Assembly: GCA_000620205.1 (NCBI GenBank)
Contig: JHVP01000018.1
Coordinates: forward strand, 1-64,000
Direction: 5' to 3'
Source of the DNA: Geodermatophilaceae bacterium URHA0031
GTDB lineage: Bacteria > Actinomycetota > Actinomycetes > Mycobacteriales > Geodermatophilaceae
DNA length: 64,000 nucleotides
The notes beneath the pieces were generated by a model that searched no databases, was not told where the DNA came from, and was given only the letters and a program-made list of their open reading frames with translations. A program made the translations under genes and the position numbers. Positions 51,905-60,428 of this stretch are shown here, one piece after another (position 1 is the first letter of the stretch; each line of letters starts with the position of its first letter).

Positions 51905-52918
51905 ATGCCCTCCCGCTCTGCTCTTCGTGGTGCAGCCCTCCGCGGCGCCGCCCTGCTCGCCGCCGCCCTCGCGATCACCAGCTGCGGTTCCGACTCCGGG
52001 GACGACGGCTCCGCCGCGGGCAGCAGCGCCGGCAGCAGCTCCTCCGGCGCCTTCCCCGTCACCGTCGGCACCGCCTTCGGCGACGTCACCGTCGACGAGG
52101 AGCCCACCCGCGTGGTCGCCCTCGGCTGGGGCGACGCGGAGACCGCGCTGGCGCTGGGCGTCCAGCCGGTCGGCGCGAGCGACTGGCTGGCCTTCGGTGG
52201 CGAGGGCGTCGGCCCGTGGGCCGCCGGGGAGTACGACGAGGCGCCGGAGATCATCGACACCCTCGAGCCGAGCTACGAGGCGATCGCGGCCCTCCAGCCG
52301 GACCTGATCCTGGACACCAAGTCCCCGGCCACCCAGGACCGCCACGACAAGCTCAGCGCGATCGCCCCGACCATCAGCCAGCCCGAGGGCGTGGACCCGT
52401 ACCTGACCTCCTCGGCCGACCAGCTGCAGATGATCGGCCAGGCGCTCGGCAGGACCGACGAGGCGACCGCGCTGCAGCAGCAGGTCGACCAGGCCTTCAC
52501 CGACGCCGCCGCGGCCCACCCGGAGTTCGCCGGCACCTCGGTGGCCGTGGCCGCCTACAGCTCCGAGGGCTTCGGCGCGTACGTGGAGGGCGACTCCCGG
52601 GTCGACTTCATGGAGCAGCTCGGCTTCACCCTCAAGCCGGAGATCCAGGCGCTGGCCACCGACAGCTTCTTCGTCTCGGTGAGCGAGGAGCAGCTGCCGC
52701 TGCTCGACGCCGGGCTCACCGTCGCGTTCCCGATCTTCGTCGACGCCGCCCAGATCACCGGGAACCCGCTGTGGCAGGCCATCCCGTCGGTGCAGGCCGG
52801 GCACGCCGTCGTCCTCGACGACACGAACCTGACCAGCGCCTTCTCGATCGGCACGCCCCAGGGCATCCAGTACGCCCTGGACAACGCCGTCCCGCTGTTC
52901 GCCGACGCGCTGGGCTGA
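51905..52918 (+). CDS. Iron-siderophore ABC transporter substrate-binding lipoprotein
   Basis: Periplasmic-binding-protein-like lipoprotein of the FhuD/FepB fold, 337 residues. Signal peptide with lipobox LAITSC (Cys at about residue 27), then a Ser/Gly linker and the binding domain with VVALGWGDAETALALGVQPV, PSYEAIAALQPDLILDTKSP and DAAQITGNPLWQAI. An iron box precedes it. No permease or ATPase gene is next to it, so it must use a transporter encoded elsewhere. ATG at 51905 behind AGGAGCTCC. Confidence 0.9.
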   Translation: MPSRSALRGAALRGAALLAAALAITSCGSDSGDDGSAAGSSAGSSSSGAFPVTVGTAFGDVTVDEEPTRVVALGWGDAETALALGVQPVGASDWLAFGGEGVGPWAAGEYDEAPEIIDTLEPSYEAIAALQPDLILDTKSPATQDRHDKLSAIAPTISQPEGVDPYLTSSADQLQMIGQALGRTDEATALQQQVDQAFTDAAAAHPEFAGTSVAVAAYSSEGFGAYVEGDSRVDFMEQLGFTLKPEIQALATDSFFVSVSEEQLPLLDAGLTVAFPIFVDAAQITGNPLWQAIPSVQAGHAVVLDDTNLTSAFSIGTPQGIQYALDNAVPLFADALG

Positions 52919-52941
52919 GGCCGCGCCGGGCGGCCCGGGGC

Positions 52942-53634
52942 TCAGCTCCGCAGCCGCCCGGTGCCGTCCACCGTCCAGCGGGCCACCGCGGCGAGCATCC
53001 GGTCACCGAGCGCCGCCAGCAGCTCCGCACCCTCCGCCGCCGAGGCGCCGGCCGGGTCGCCGAGGACGCCGTCCGGGCTCACCGCCCGGACCCCCTCGGC
53101 CCGCAGCCGGGGCAGCAGTTCGCTGATCGGCGCGGTCTCCCCCGCCGCAGCCAGCGACTCCCGCACCGCTGCCGGTTCCAGGTGCAACACCAGCGACGTC
53201 TCGGTCCGCCCCGCGTGCGCGTCCCCGCCGGGGACACCGCACGGGAACCAGGCGACGTCCCGGCCCTCGGTGCGGAGCAACGGTACCGCCGTCCGCAGTG
53301 CGTCCAGGTTGCCGCCGTGCCCGTTGACCACCAGCAGCCGGCCGGCCCAGCGCCCCGCCGAGCGGCCGTACTCGACCAGCAGCGCGCTCAGCGCCTCGGT
53401 GCCGATCGAGATGGTGCCGGGAAACCCCTCGTGCTCCCCGCTGGCGCCGTAGGCGAGCGCCGGGGCGAGCAGCGCACCGTCCAGCCGGGGGACGACGGCC
53501 TCCGCGACGGCCTGCGCCACGACCGTGTCGGTGGCCATCGGCAGGTGCCGGCCGTGCTGCTCCACCGACCCCAGCGGGACGACGACCAGGGGCGCGCCGG
53601 CGGCCTCGGGCCAGGTGGCGTGGGTCAACCTCAC
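52942..53634 (-). CDS. mftE: Mycofactocin precursor peptidase MftE (creatininase family)
   Basis: Metallopeptidase that cuts MftA after MftC modification to release the C-terminal dipeptide core. Metal ligands: GSVEQHGRHLPMATD, VVNGHGGNLDALRT and DAHAGRTETSLVLHL, the creatininase pattern. The protein is 230 residues. GTG at 53634 (VRLTHATWPEA). It is the only mft gene in this part and is flanked by a siderophore-binding gene (convergent) and an FMN-binding gene (divergent), so it must have its own promoter. Confidence 0.87.
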   Translation of the reverse strand: MRLTHATWPEAAGAPLVVVPLGSVEQHGRHLPMATDTVVAQAVAEAVVPRLDGALLAPALAYGASGEHEGFPGTISIGTEALSALLVEYGRSAGRWAGRLLVVNGHGGNLDALRTAVPLLRTEGRDVAWFPCGVPGGDAHAGRTETSLVLHLEPAAVRESLAAAGETAPISELLPRLRAEGVRAVSPDGVLGDPAGASAAEGAELLAALGDRMLAAVARWTVDGTGRLRS

Positions 53635-53694
53635 GACCGCGACCCTGCCAGAGCCGGGGTGTGGCGCCCGACCGGCTGGGGCACGTCCGGGGAC

Positions 53695-54174
53695 ATGACG
53701 ACCGACGAGACGCGCAAGGTCGCGGAGCTGCTGAAGGACGAGCGGACCGCCGTGTTCACCACCACCGCCCCCGACGGCACCCTGATGAGCCGGCCGATGT
53801 CGATGCAGGAGGTCGAGTTCGACGGGGACCTCTGGTTCTTCGCCAGCCGCAGCTCCCGCAAGGTCACCCACGTCACGACCAGCCCGCAGGTCAACGTGGC
53901 GACCTCGGGAAGCAGCAGCTGGGTGTCGCTGACCGGGCACGCCGTCGTCGTCGACGACCCGGCGAAGAAGCAGCAGCTGTGGAACCCCGTCGTCGAGGCC
54001 TGGTTCCCCGACGGCCCCGAGGACCCCGAGGTGGTGCTGATCCGGGTGGAGGCGGCCTCCGCCGAGTACTGGGACTCCCCCGGCGGGCGGCTCGCCAGCC
54101 TGGTCAGCTTCGCGAAGGCCAAGATGACCGGCCGGCCGTACTCCGGCGGGGAGAACGAGACCGTCGAGCTCTGA
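53695..54174 (+). CDS. Pyridoxamine 5'-phosphate oxidase family (general stress) protein
   Basis: Split-barrel flavin- or F420-binding protein of 159 residues. AVFTTTAPDGTLMSRPMSMQ, LWFFASRSSRKVTHVTTSPQ and SSSWVSLTGHAVVVDDPAKK correspond to the general stress protein 26 branch. ATG at 53695. It is divergent from mftE, 60 nt apart; a redox link is possible but not shown. Confidence 0.83.
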   Translation: MTTDETRKVAELLKDERTAVFTTTAPDGTLMSRPMSMQEVEFDGDLWFFASRSSRKVTHVTTSPQVNVATSGSSSWVSLTGHAVVVDDPAKKQQLWNPVVEAWFPDGPEDPEVVLIRVEAASAEYWDSPGGRLASLVSFAKAKMTGRPYSGGENETVEL

Positions 54175-54183
54175 CCCGCGGCG

Positions 54184-56076
54184 TCACACCGCGGCGGGGA
54201 CCCCGGGCAGGTCGGCGTCCGGCCGGCAGTGCTCGGCCGGCTGCGGCCGGGCGAACAGGTAGCCCTGCGCCGAGCCGCAGTGCAGCTCGCTCAGCGCCTG
54301 CCGCTGGTCCTCGGTCTCGACACCCTCGGCGACCACCCCGAGGCCCAGGCTGCGGGCCAGCTCGACCATCGAGGCGATCAGGGTGGTCGACGACCCGCCG
54401 GTGGCGAGGTCGCTGACAAAGCTGCGGTCGATCTTGATGATGTCCGCCGGGAGCCGGCGGAGGTAGGAGAGCCCGGCGAAGCCGGTGCCGAAGTCGTCGA
54501 TCGCGATCAGCACCCCCAGGTCCCGCAGCTGCTGCAACTGGCCGACCACCGCGTCGACGTCGTGCACCAGCACGCCCTCGGTCACCTCCAGGGTGAGCTG
54601 CCCGGCCGGGAACCCGGTGTCCAGCAGCGCCGCCGTGACGTCGGCCACGACCTCGGTGTCCATCAGCTGCCGGGGTGAGAGGTTGACCGCCATCCGGACC
54701 GGCTGAGCCGTCTCGGCGGTCCAGGCAGCTCCCTGGCGCAGGGCCTGCTGCAGCACCCAGCGCCCGATCCCGGAGATGACGCCGGTCTCCTCGGCCAGCG
54801 GGATGAACTCGGCCGGCGGGACGGTGCCCCGCTCGGGGTGGTGCCAGCGGACCAGCGCCTCGAAGCCCGTCGTCCGGCCGTCGCTGAGCCGCACGGTCGG
54901 CTGGTAGTACACCTCGAGCTGCCCCTGCGGGACGGCGAGCGGCAGGTCCTGCAGCAGTCCGGCCCGTCGGCTGGCCGCCTCGGCCATGCCGTCGGAGTAG
55001 GCCACCAGCTGGTCGCCGCCCTGCGCCTTGGCCAGGTACATGGCCAGGTCGGCGTCGCGCAGCAGGGAGTCCGCGGTGTGCGCGCCGGGGTCGGCCGACG
55101 TCGCCAGCCCGATGCTGGCGTGCACGGTGGCCAGGCCGGCGTCCAGGGTCACCGGGAGCGCGAGAGCGCTGCGCACCCGCTCGCCGACGACCCTGGCCGT
55201 CTGCGGGTCGGCGGACAGCAGCACGGCGAACTCGTCGCCGCCGATCCGGGCGACCAGGTCGCCCGGGCGGACGCTGCGCCGGAACCGGTCGGCGACGGCC
55301 AGCAGGACCTGGTCGCCGGCCGCGTGCCCGCGGCTGTCGTTGACGTCCTTGAAGCCGTCGAGGTCGATGAACAGCAGGCTCAGCGGGGCCCCGTCGCGCA
55401 GCAGGCGCTGGGTGCTCTCCTCGAGCTGGGTGCGGTTGGCGACGCCGGTCAGCGCGTCGTTGAGCACCTGGTCCTCGTTGAGCCGCCAGGCCGCGAGGTG
55501 CGCCAGGCTGGCCGCGAGCACGAAGGCGGCGTGCACGCCGGCCCACAGCCACGGGTCGTGCAGGCCGGCGTGCCCGAAGACCGCGTGCGGGTACAGCGTG
55601 CCGACGACGCCGTGGTGCAGCGTGACGACGACCAGCGCTATGCCGAAGGGCACCCAGTGCTGGTAGAGCGAGACGACGCCGACCATCACGAAGAAGGCGA
55701 AGTGGGCCTCGGTGACCCCGCTCCACAGGTGCACGAGGGCGACCGAGGCGGCCATCAGGCTGAGCGTGGTCGCCGAGGACCGGGTGGTCCGGCCGAGGGA
55801 GGGCGCCACGGCGACCAGCAGCGGCCCCCCGACGGCGGCCAGCACGGTGACGGCCCCGAGCTGGCTGTCGCCCCAGGCCCAGCACAGCACCAGCAGGCCG
55901 AGCCCCGCCAGCACGGCCAGCCGCACGATCACCCGGTGCCGCCGCTGCCAGACCGCCTCGGGGAGCAGTCGGCCCTGCGGCAGCGAGACGGCGAGCTGGG
56001 CACGGACTCTGCTGATCACCGGTCCGTGATCGGCACGCGCCGACCCGCCCTTGAGCAGCGGGGCACCGGCGATCAC
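54184..56076 (-). CDS. Membrane GGDEF-EAL cyclic-di-GMP protein
   Basis: Makes and/or degrades c-di-GMP. The N-terminus (residues 45-210) has six or seven TM helices (VRLAVLAGLGLLVLCWAW to AFVLAASLAHLAAWRL) of an MHYT-free sensor. The GGDEF domain is intact (RIGGDEFAVLLSADP), as is the EAL domain (GFEALVRWHHPERG, AIDDFGTGFAGLSYL, EGVETEDQRQAL). 630 residues. ATG at 56076. It is divergent from mftD with a BldD-like box in the gap, suggesting control by a c-di-GMP-responsive regulator. Confidence 0.92.
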   Translation of the reverse strand: MIAGAPLLKGGSARADHGPVISRVRAQLAVSLPQGRLLPEAVWQRRHRVIVRLAVLAGLGLLVLCWAWGDSQLGAVTVLAAVGGPLLVAVAPSLGRTTRSSATTLSLMAASVALVHLWSGVTEAHFAFFVMVGVVSLYQHWVPFGIALVVVTLHHGVVGTLYPHAVFGHAGLHDPWLWAGVHAAFVLAASLAHLAAWRLNEDQVLNDALTGVANRTQLEESTQRLLRDGAPLSLLFIDLDGFKDVNDSRGHAAGDQVLLAVADRFRRSVRPGDLVARIGGDEFAVLLSADPQTARVVGERVRSALALPVTLDAGLATVHASIGLATSADPGAHTADSLLRDADLAMYLAKAQGGDQLVAYSDGMAEAASRRAGLLQDLPLAVPQGQLEVYYQPTVRLSDGRTTGFEALVRWHHPERGTVPPAEFIPLAEETGVISGIGRWVLQQALRQGAAWTAETAQPVRMAVNLSPRQLMDTEVVADVTAALLDTGFPAGQLTLEVTEGVLVHDVDAVVGQLQQLRDLGVLIAIDDFGTGFAGLSYLRRLPADIIKIDRSFVSDLATGGSSTTLIASMVELARSLGLGVVAEGVETEDQRQALSELHCGSAQGYLFARPQPAEHCRPDADLPGVPAAV

Positions 56077-56120
56077 GGCAGGTCACCCAGGAGCGTGATC
56101 TGCGCCTCGTCACGGTAGCG

Positions 56121-56135
56121 TGGCACTCAGTGCCA
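56121..56135. promoter_or_regulatory. BldD-like palindrome between GGDEF-EAL gene and mftD
   Basis: TGGCACTCAGTGCCA is a perfect 7-bp-arm palindrome. Its GCACTCAGTGCCA agrees with the Streptomyces BldD consensus TNACNCAGNGTNA except at two outer positions. It lies 45 nt upstream of the GGDEF-EAL gene and 118 nt before mftD. Confidence 0.45.
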
Positions 56136-56252
56136 GCGTCGGCCCGCCAGGGCTGCCCTGCGCTCTCACCCGCCCCGCGCGACCATGGGGCCCCTGCCGG
56201 GCGGCGACCCGTCACCCGGCGCGATCACGTACCAGGACGGCAGGAGCAGGCG

Positions 56253-57473
56253 ATGGCCAACCCGTGGTTCGAGTCAGTGGCAGAAGCACAGCGTCGGGCG
56301 AAGAAGCGCCTGCCCAAGGGCGTCTACGGCGCGCTGCTGGCCGGCTCCGAGCGAGGCCAGACCGTCGACGACAACACCGCCGCCTTCGCCGAGCTCGGGT
56401 TCGCCCCGCACACCGCCGGGCTGGCCAACGACAAGCAGATGGCCACCCGCGTCATGGGCCAGGACGTCTCGATGCCCGTGCTGATCAGCCCGACCGGCGT
56501 GCAGGCGGTGCACCCCGACGGCGAGGTCGCCGTCGCCCGCGCCGCCGCCGCCCGCGGCACCGCGATGGGGCTGTCGTCCATGGCGAGCAAGCCGATGGAG
56601 GAGGTCATCGAGGCCAACCCGAAGACCTTCTTCCAGCTGTACTGGGTGGGCGACCGGGAGGTGATGGCCGGCAAGGTGGAGCGGGCCCGCAGGGCCGGGG
56701 CGGCCGGCCTGATCGCCACCCTCGACTGGTCGTTCTCCTACGGCCGCGACTGGGGCAGCCCCTTCATCCCGGAGCGGATCAACCTCGAGGCGGTCCGCCG
56801 GTACGCCCCGCAGGTGGCCCTCAAGCCCAGCTGGCTGTGGGACTTCGCCAAGACCAGGAAGCTGCCCGACCTCACCGTGCCGAACATGGTCGCCACCCCC
56901 GGCGCCCCGGCGCCGACGTTCTTCGAGGCCTACGGCCAGTGGATGCAGTCGCCGATGCCGAGCTGGGAGGACGTCGCCTGGCTGCGCGAGCTGTGGCCCG
57001 AGGCCCCCTTCATGCTCAAGGGCGTCATGCGCGTGGACGACGCCCGGCGGGCCGTCGACGCCGGGGTCACCGCGATCTCGGTCTCCAACCACGGCGGGAA
57101 CAACCTCGACGGCACCCCGGCGTCCATCCGGGCGCTCCCGGCCGTGGCCGAGGCCGTCGGTGACCAGATCGAGGTGCTGCTGGACGGCGGCATCCGCCGC
57201 GGCAGCGACGTCGCCAAGGCCCTCGCCCTGGGCGCCAAGGCGGTGATGATCGGCCGCGCCTACCTGTGGGGCCTCGCAGCCAACGGCCAGGCCGGCGTGG
57301 AGAACGTCCTGGACCTGCTGCGCGACGGCCTGGGCTCCGCGCTGATCGGCCTCGGCCACACCTCGATCGACCAGCTGAACCCGGGCGACCTGGTCATCCC
57401 GCCGGGCTTCGAGCGGCACCTGGGCACCGACCGCGCCGACGCGCCGCTCGCCAACCCGGCCTCCGGCACCTGA
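56253..57473 (+). CDS. mftD: Pre-mycofactocin synthase MftD (FMN alpha-hydroxy acid oxidase type)
   Basis: FMN enzyme that oxidatively deaminates the MftE product to pre-mycofactocin, the redox-active form. The start (NPWFESVAEAQRRAKKRLPK) and the FMN/active-site stretch (MLKGVMRVDDARRAVDAGVT, AISVSNHGGNNLDGTPASIR, DGGIRRGSDVAKALALGAKA) are those of the mycobacterial MftD, formerly LldD1. 406 residues. ATG at 56253 with CAGGAGCAGG upstream. It is the only mft gene on the plus strand, between a GGDEF-EAL gene and the VWA gene. Confidence 0.9.
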   Translation: MANPWFESVAEAQRRAKKRLPKGVYGALLAGSERGQTVDDNTAAFAELGFAPHTAGLANDKQMATRVMGQDVSMPVLISPTGVQAVHPDGEVAVARAAAARGTAMGLSSMASKPMEEVIEANPKTFFQLYWVGDREVMAGKVERARRAGAAGLIATLDWSFSYGRDWGSPFIPERINLEAVRRYAPQVALKPSWLWDFAKTRKLPDLTVPNMVATPGAPAPTFFEAYGQWMQSPMPSWEDVAWLRELWPEAPFMLKGVMRVDDARRAVDAGVTAISVSNHGGNNLDGTPASIRALPAVAEAVGDQIEVLLDGGIRRGSDVAKALALGAKAVMIGRAYLWGLAANGQAGVENVLDLLRDGLGSALIGLGHTSIDQLNPGDLVIPPGFERHLGTDRADAPLANPASGT

Positions 57474-57512
57474 GAGGCCCCCGGGGGCAGTGGCCACTCC
57501 TTCCCCCGGGGC
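57474..57512. terminator. Terminator between mftD and the VWA gene
   Basis: GCCCCCGGGGGC, a central AGTGGCCACT and CCCCCGGGGC form an imperfect long stem between two convergent stop codons. Confidence 0.75.
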
Positions 57513-58187
57513 TCACTCCGCGAAGACGGCGGTGAGGGCGGCGGCGACGTCGCGGTGGTCGCGGACCAGGCGCAGCCGCCCCCGCCCCGCCCGGGCCAGG
57601 TCGCGGCCAAGCTCGACGTCGTCCTCCCCCGAGGTGTCCAGCAGCACGTCGAGCCGGGGGAGCCGTGCCGCCGTGAGCCGCGGGTCCGGCCCGGCGTTGT
57701 GCACGCAGTCCGAGAGCAGCAGCACCCGGGCGTCCCGCGGAGGCACCCCGGCCAGCTGCCGGGCCGCCGTCTCCAGCGCGAAGGTGACGTTGGTCAGCCC
57801 CTGCGTCGGCACCCGCAGCAGCAGGTCGAGCACGGTCAGCGGGGCCACCTGCTCCCCCATCCGCACCAGCACCGCCGCGTCGGACCAGAAGGCGACGACG
57901 GCGAGGGAGTCGCGGGCGAGCTCGCCGGCCAGCGCGCCCACCGTGGCGGCCGCCGTCCGGACCCGCTCCCCCTTCATCGACCCGGACACGTCGACCACCA
58001 GGACGACGGACCGGCGCTGCCGCACCCGCTCCCGGACGAGGATCTCCGTCTCCTCCGGGTAGGGGTTCCCGGCCAGCGCCTCGAGCGTGCGTTCCAGGTC
58101 CAGCTCGTCCGACCCGCCGGCCCACGGCAGGGTGGCCAGCTCGCCGACCCCCCGCCGCGACCGCCGGTCCCGCGGGGGCCGCGGCAC
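57513..58187 (-). CDS. VWA domain protein (CoxE-like), 5' end uncertain
   Basis: von Willebrand factor A domain with an intact MIDAS: VVLVVDVSGSMKGERVRTAA, a Thr in QGLTNVTFALETA and DCVHNAGPDPRL. Such proteins pair with MoxR ATPases to activate metalloenzymes. From the GTG at 58187 the product is 224 residues, but the frame is open upstream for another 106 codons to the TGA of the ATPase gene, and the residues encoded there (RPFRRKPKQLTEQPSLYEPA, ARQIARRLAVP) look like a conserved start. No ATG, GTG or TTG is in frame in 58188-58505, so it may start at a non-standard codon or have lost its start. Confidence 0.8.
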   Translation of the reverse strand: MPRPPRDRRSRRGVGELATLPWAGGSDELDLERTLEALAGNPYPEETEILVRERVRQRRSVVLVVDVSGSMKGERVRTAAATVGALAGELARDSLAVVAFWSDAAVLVRMGEQVAPLTVLDLLLRVPTQGLTNVTFALETAARQLAGVPPRDARVLLLSDCVHNAGPDPRLTAARLPRLDVLLDTSGEDDVELGRDLARAGRGRLRLVRDHRDVAAALTAVFAE

Positions 58188-58505
58188 GGCCAGCCGGCGG
58201 GCGATCTGCCGGGCGCGGGACCGGGTGAGCTGGTCGACCGAGCTCTCGGTCTCCAGGTCGGCCAGCGGGATCAGGTCGGCCGGCTCGTCCGTCGTCCCCG
58301 ACGCCGTGCCGCCCGGCCGGGACGGACCGGTCCGGTCCCGCCGCCGGTCACCCGAGGACAGCGCCAGTCCGCCCCCGCCGCGGGCAGGTTCGTAGAGCGA
58401 GGGCTGCTCGGTGAGCTGCTTGGGCTTGCGCCGGAACGGCCGGGCTCCGCGGGCCGCCCCCGACCGGTCCCGCCGGGTGACCGGCGAGTCCGCCTCGACG
58501 GCTCT
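58188..58505 (-). other. Start-less open frame between MoxR and VWA genes
   Basis: 318 nt with no stop in the VWA frame, directly after the ATPase TGA (58506-58508), same frame. It encodes basic residues followed by an acidic, helical segment (ADLIPLADLETESSVDQLTR). No canonical in-frame start is present. A GTC at about 58499, behind GAAGAG, is the most start-like codon. Confidence 0.6.
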
Positions 58506-59423
58506 TCAACCGGGTTCGGCGGCCGCCGGCTGGAGCAGGAAGTGGTCCTCCCAGATCTCCCGGAGCACCGCCTCGGGGGTGCTCTCCAGGGTCTCGTCGA
58601 GGAAGATCCGCCCGGACAGCGCCAGCAGGACGGCGTCCAGCACGACGTCGGTGTACTCCTCCGGCAGCCCGCGCGGCGGTGCGACCGACGGCTCGTCGGG
58701 CAGCGGCACGCCGCGCATCGCGGCCAGCTGGGCGGCGATCAGGGCGGTGTCGATGGCGCCGCGGACGCTGCTGCCCTGCCGGACGTCGTCGCGCTCGCGG
58801 GTCGCCCGGGTCAGCGACACGGCGTCGGCCACCAGCCGCGGGGACTCCACGCCGGTGCGCCGGCCGACGATGCCCCGCTCGGCCTCGGCGTCCTGGTAGC
58901 CGATCGCCAGCCGGCACAGCCGGTCGTGCACCGAGGTCGACAGCCGGGTGGTGCCCACGTTGTCGTAGGGGTTCATCGACGCGATCACCCGGAAGCTGGG
59001 CAGCGCCTCGACCACGCCGACCCGGGGGATGGTGATCCGGCGTTCGGCCATGGCGGTGAGCAGGGTGTTCAGGGTGTCCTCGGGCGCCCGGTTGAACTCC
59101 TCGACGTAGAGGAACCCGCCGGCCCGCATCGCCTCGACCAGCGGCCCGGGCACGAAGTTCTCCGGCGAGTAGTCCTCGCGCAGCACCCGGGCCGGGTCGT
59201 GGTGCCCGACCAGCCGGGTGGGCGTGAGGTCGGCGTTGCCCTCGACGAAGACCAGCGGGATGCCCCACTCCGCGGTGATCGAGCGCAGCAGGGTGGACTT
59301 GGACGTGCCCGGCGGCCCCTCGAGCAGGACGTCGCGGCCGGCGGCCACCGCGGCCAGCAGCAGGTCCAGCTCGCGGACCCGGCCCACCAGGTGCCGGGCG
59401 ACCCGTCCGCGCACCGCCCGCAC
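58506..59423 (-). CDS. MoxR-type AAA+ ATPase (CoxD-like)
   Basis: AAA+ chaperone of the MoxR family, partner of VWA proteins in metalloenzyme maturation. Walker A is LLEGPPGTSKSTLLRS, the Walker B is FLYVEEFNRAPEDTLNTLLT and sensor 1 is FRVIASMNPYDNVGTTRLS. GTG at 59423 is the safest canonical start (305 residues). A CTG at 59504, with GGAAGG 8 nt before it, would add 27 residues (TEHISHSTGDD) and may be the real start. It is separated from the SDR operon by a terminator. In mycofactocin-rich actinobacteria similar pairs lie near alcohol oxidoreductases. Confidence 0.88.
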   Translation of the reverse strand: MRAVRGRVARHLVGRVRELDLLLAAVAAGRDVLLEGPPGTSKSTLLRSITAEWGIPLVFVEGNADLTPTRLVGHHDPARVLREDYSPENFVPGPLVEAMRAGGFLYVEEFNRAPEDTLNTLLTAMAERRITIPRVGVVEALPSFRVIASMNPYDNVGTTRLSTSVHDRLCRLAIGYQDAEAERGIVGRRTGVESPRLVADAVSLTRATRERDDVRQGSSVRGAIDTALIAAQLAAMRGVPLPDEPSVAPPRGLPEEYTDVVLDAVLLALSGRIFLDETLESTPEAVLREIWEDHFLLQPAAAEPG

Positions 59424-59547
59424 CGAGTCGCCGTCGTCGCCGGTGACCCGGCTGCCGGTGACCAGCGGGTCGTCGCCGGTGGAGTGGGAGATGTGCTCGG
59501 TCAGCGACCTGTCCTTCCGGAAGCGCCAGGAGCGCGCTCTTGGCGGA

Positions 59548-59575
59548 GGGGACGGCGACCGGAGCCGCCGTCCCC
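59548..59575 (-). terminator. Terminator after the SDR operon
   Basis: GGGGACGGCG and CGCCGTCCCC make a 10-bp perfect stem with an 8-nt loop, 7 nt past the stop of the last SDR gene. Confidence 0.8.
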
Positions 59576-59581
59576 GGAGCC

Positions 59582-60418
59582 CTACTTGACGGTGTAGCCG
59601 GCGTCGACCGGGAGGGTCACGCCGGTGATGTAGCGCGCCTCGTCGGAGACGAGGAACAGGATGGCGTTCGAGATGTCGATCGGCTCCACCCACGGGACCG
59701 GCAGCGCATTGGTCGACTCGAAGATCGGCGCCGCCTTCTCCCGGCTGGGTGCCGGGTCGTCGGGCGCGAACAGCCCCCAGGTCTTCTGGTTCTGGATCAT
59801 CACCGTGTCCACCCCGGTCGGGTGCACGGAGTTCACCCGGATCGAGTGCGCGGCGAACTCGTTCGCCAGGGTCCGCATGATCCCCACGACGCCGTGCTTG
59901 GCCGCCGTGTAGTGGATGGTGTTCGGTGTCCCCTTGAGTCCGGCCGTGGAGCTGGTGAGCACGATCGCCCCGCCCCGGCCGCCCTCGATCAGGTGCGGCA
60001 GCGCGACCTTGCAGGTGTTCCAGACGCCGGTCAGGTTGATGTCGATCATCTCCCGCCAGGCGTCGTCGGTGAGCTCGAGCGCCGGCTGGATCTCGAACAC
60101 CCCGGCGTTGCCCAGCACGATGTCCAGCCGCCCCAGCTGGGCGACCCCCTCGTCGACCGCGGCCTTCAGCGCCGCGGTGTCCCGGACGTCGGCCTTGGTG
60201 GCCACGATCCGCCGGTCCAGCGCCTCCACCTGGCGCACCGTCTCCGCCAGGTCCTCCTCGGTGGCCGGCGGGTACATCTGGATCGACTCGACCGGCCCGG
60301 CGATGTCGACGGCGATGATGTCGGCGCCCTCCTGTGCCAGCCGCACCGCGTGGCTGCGGCCCTGGCTCCGCGCGGCACCGGTGATGAACGCGACCTTGCC
60401 CTCTACTCGTCCCGCCAC
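59582..60418 (-). CDS. Mycofactocin-coupled SDR family oxidoreductase (SDR1)
   Basis: Short-chain dehydrogenase with non-exchangeable nicotinamide, whose electrons go to mycofactocin in the described group. The start [20 protein letters not shown] has the group's glycine-rich loop with a bound Arg/His; YTAAKHG is the active-site Y and K and LTSSTAGLKG the Ser. 278 residues; the C-terminal [13 protein letters not shown] is usual. GTG at 60418. Last gene of three, 10 nt from SDR2. Confidence 0.88.
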   Translation of the reverse strand: MAGRVEGKVAFITGAARSQGRSHAVRLAQEGADIIAVDIAGPVESIQMYPPATEEDLAETVRQVEALDRRIVATKADVRDTAALKAAVDEGVAQLGRLDIVLGNAGVFEIQPALELTDDAWREMIDINLTGVWNTCKVALPHLIEGGRGGAIVLTSSTAGLKGTPNTIHYTAAKHGVVGIMRTLANEFAAHSIRVNSVHPTGVDTVMIQNQKTWGLFAPDDPAPSREKAAPIFESTNALPVPWVEPIDISNAILFLVSDEARYITGVTLPVDAGYTVK

Positions 60419-60428
60419 GGGGTCCTCC

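Noticed and set aside
56266..56280. T-loop-like GGTTCGAGTC as a tRNA
   Set aside because: It lies within the mftD coding start (PWFES) and has no cloverleaf partner sequences. No other tRNA-like structure was found.
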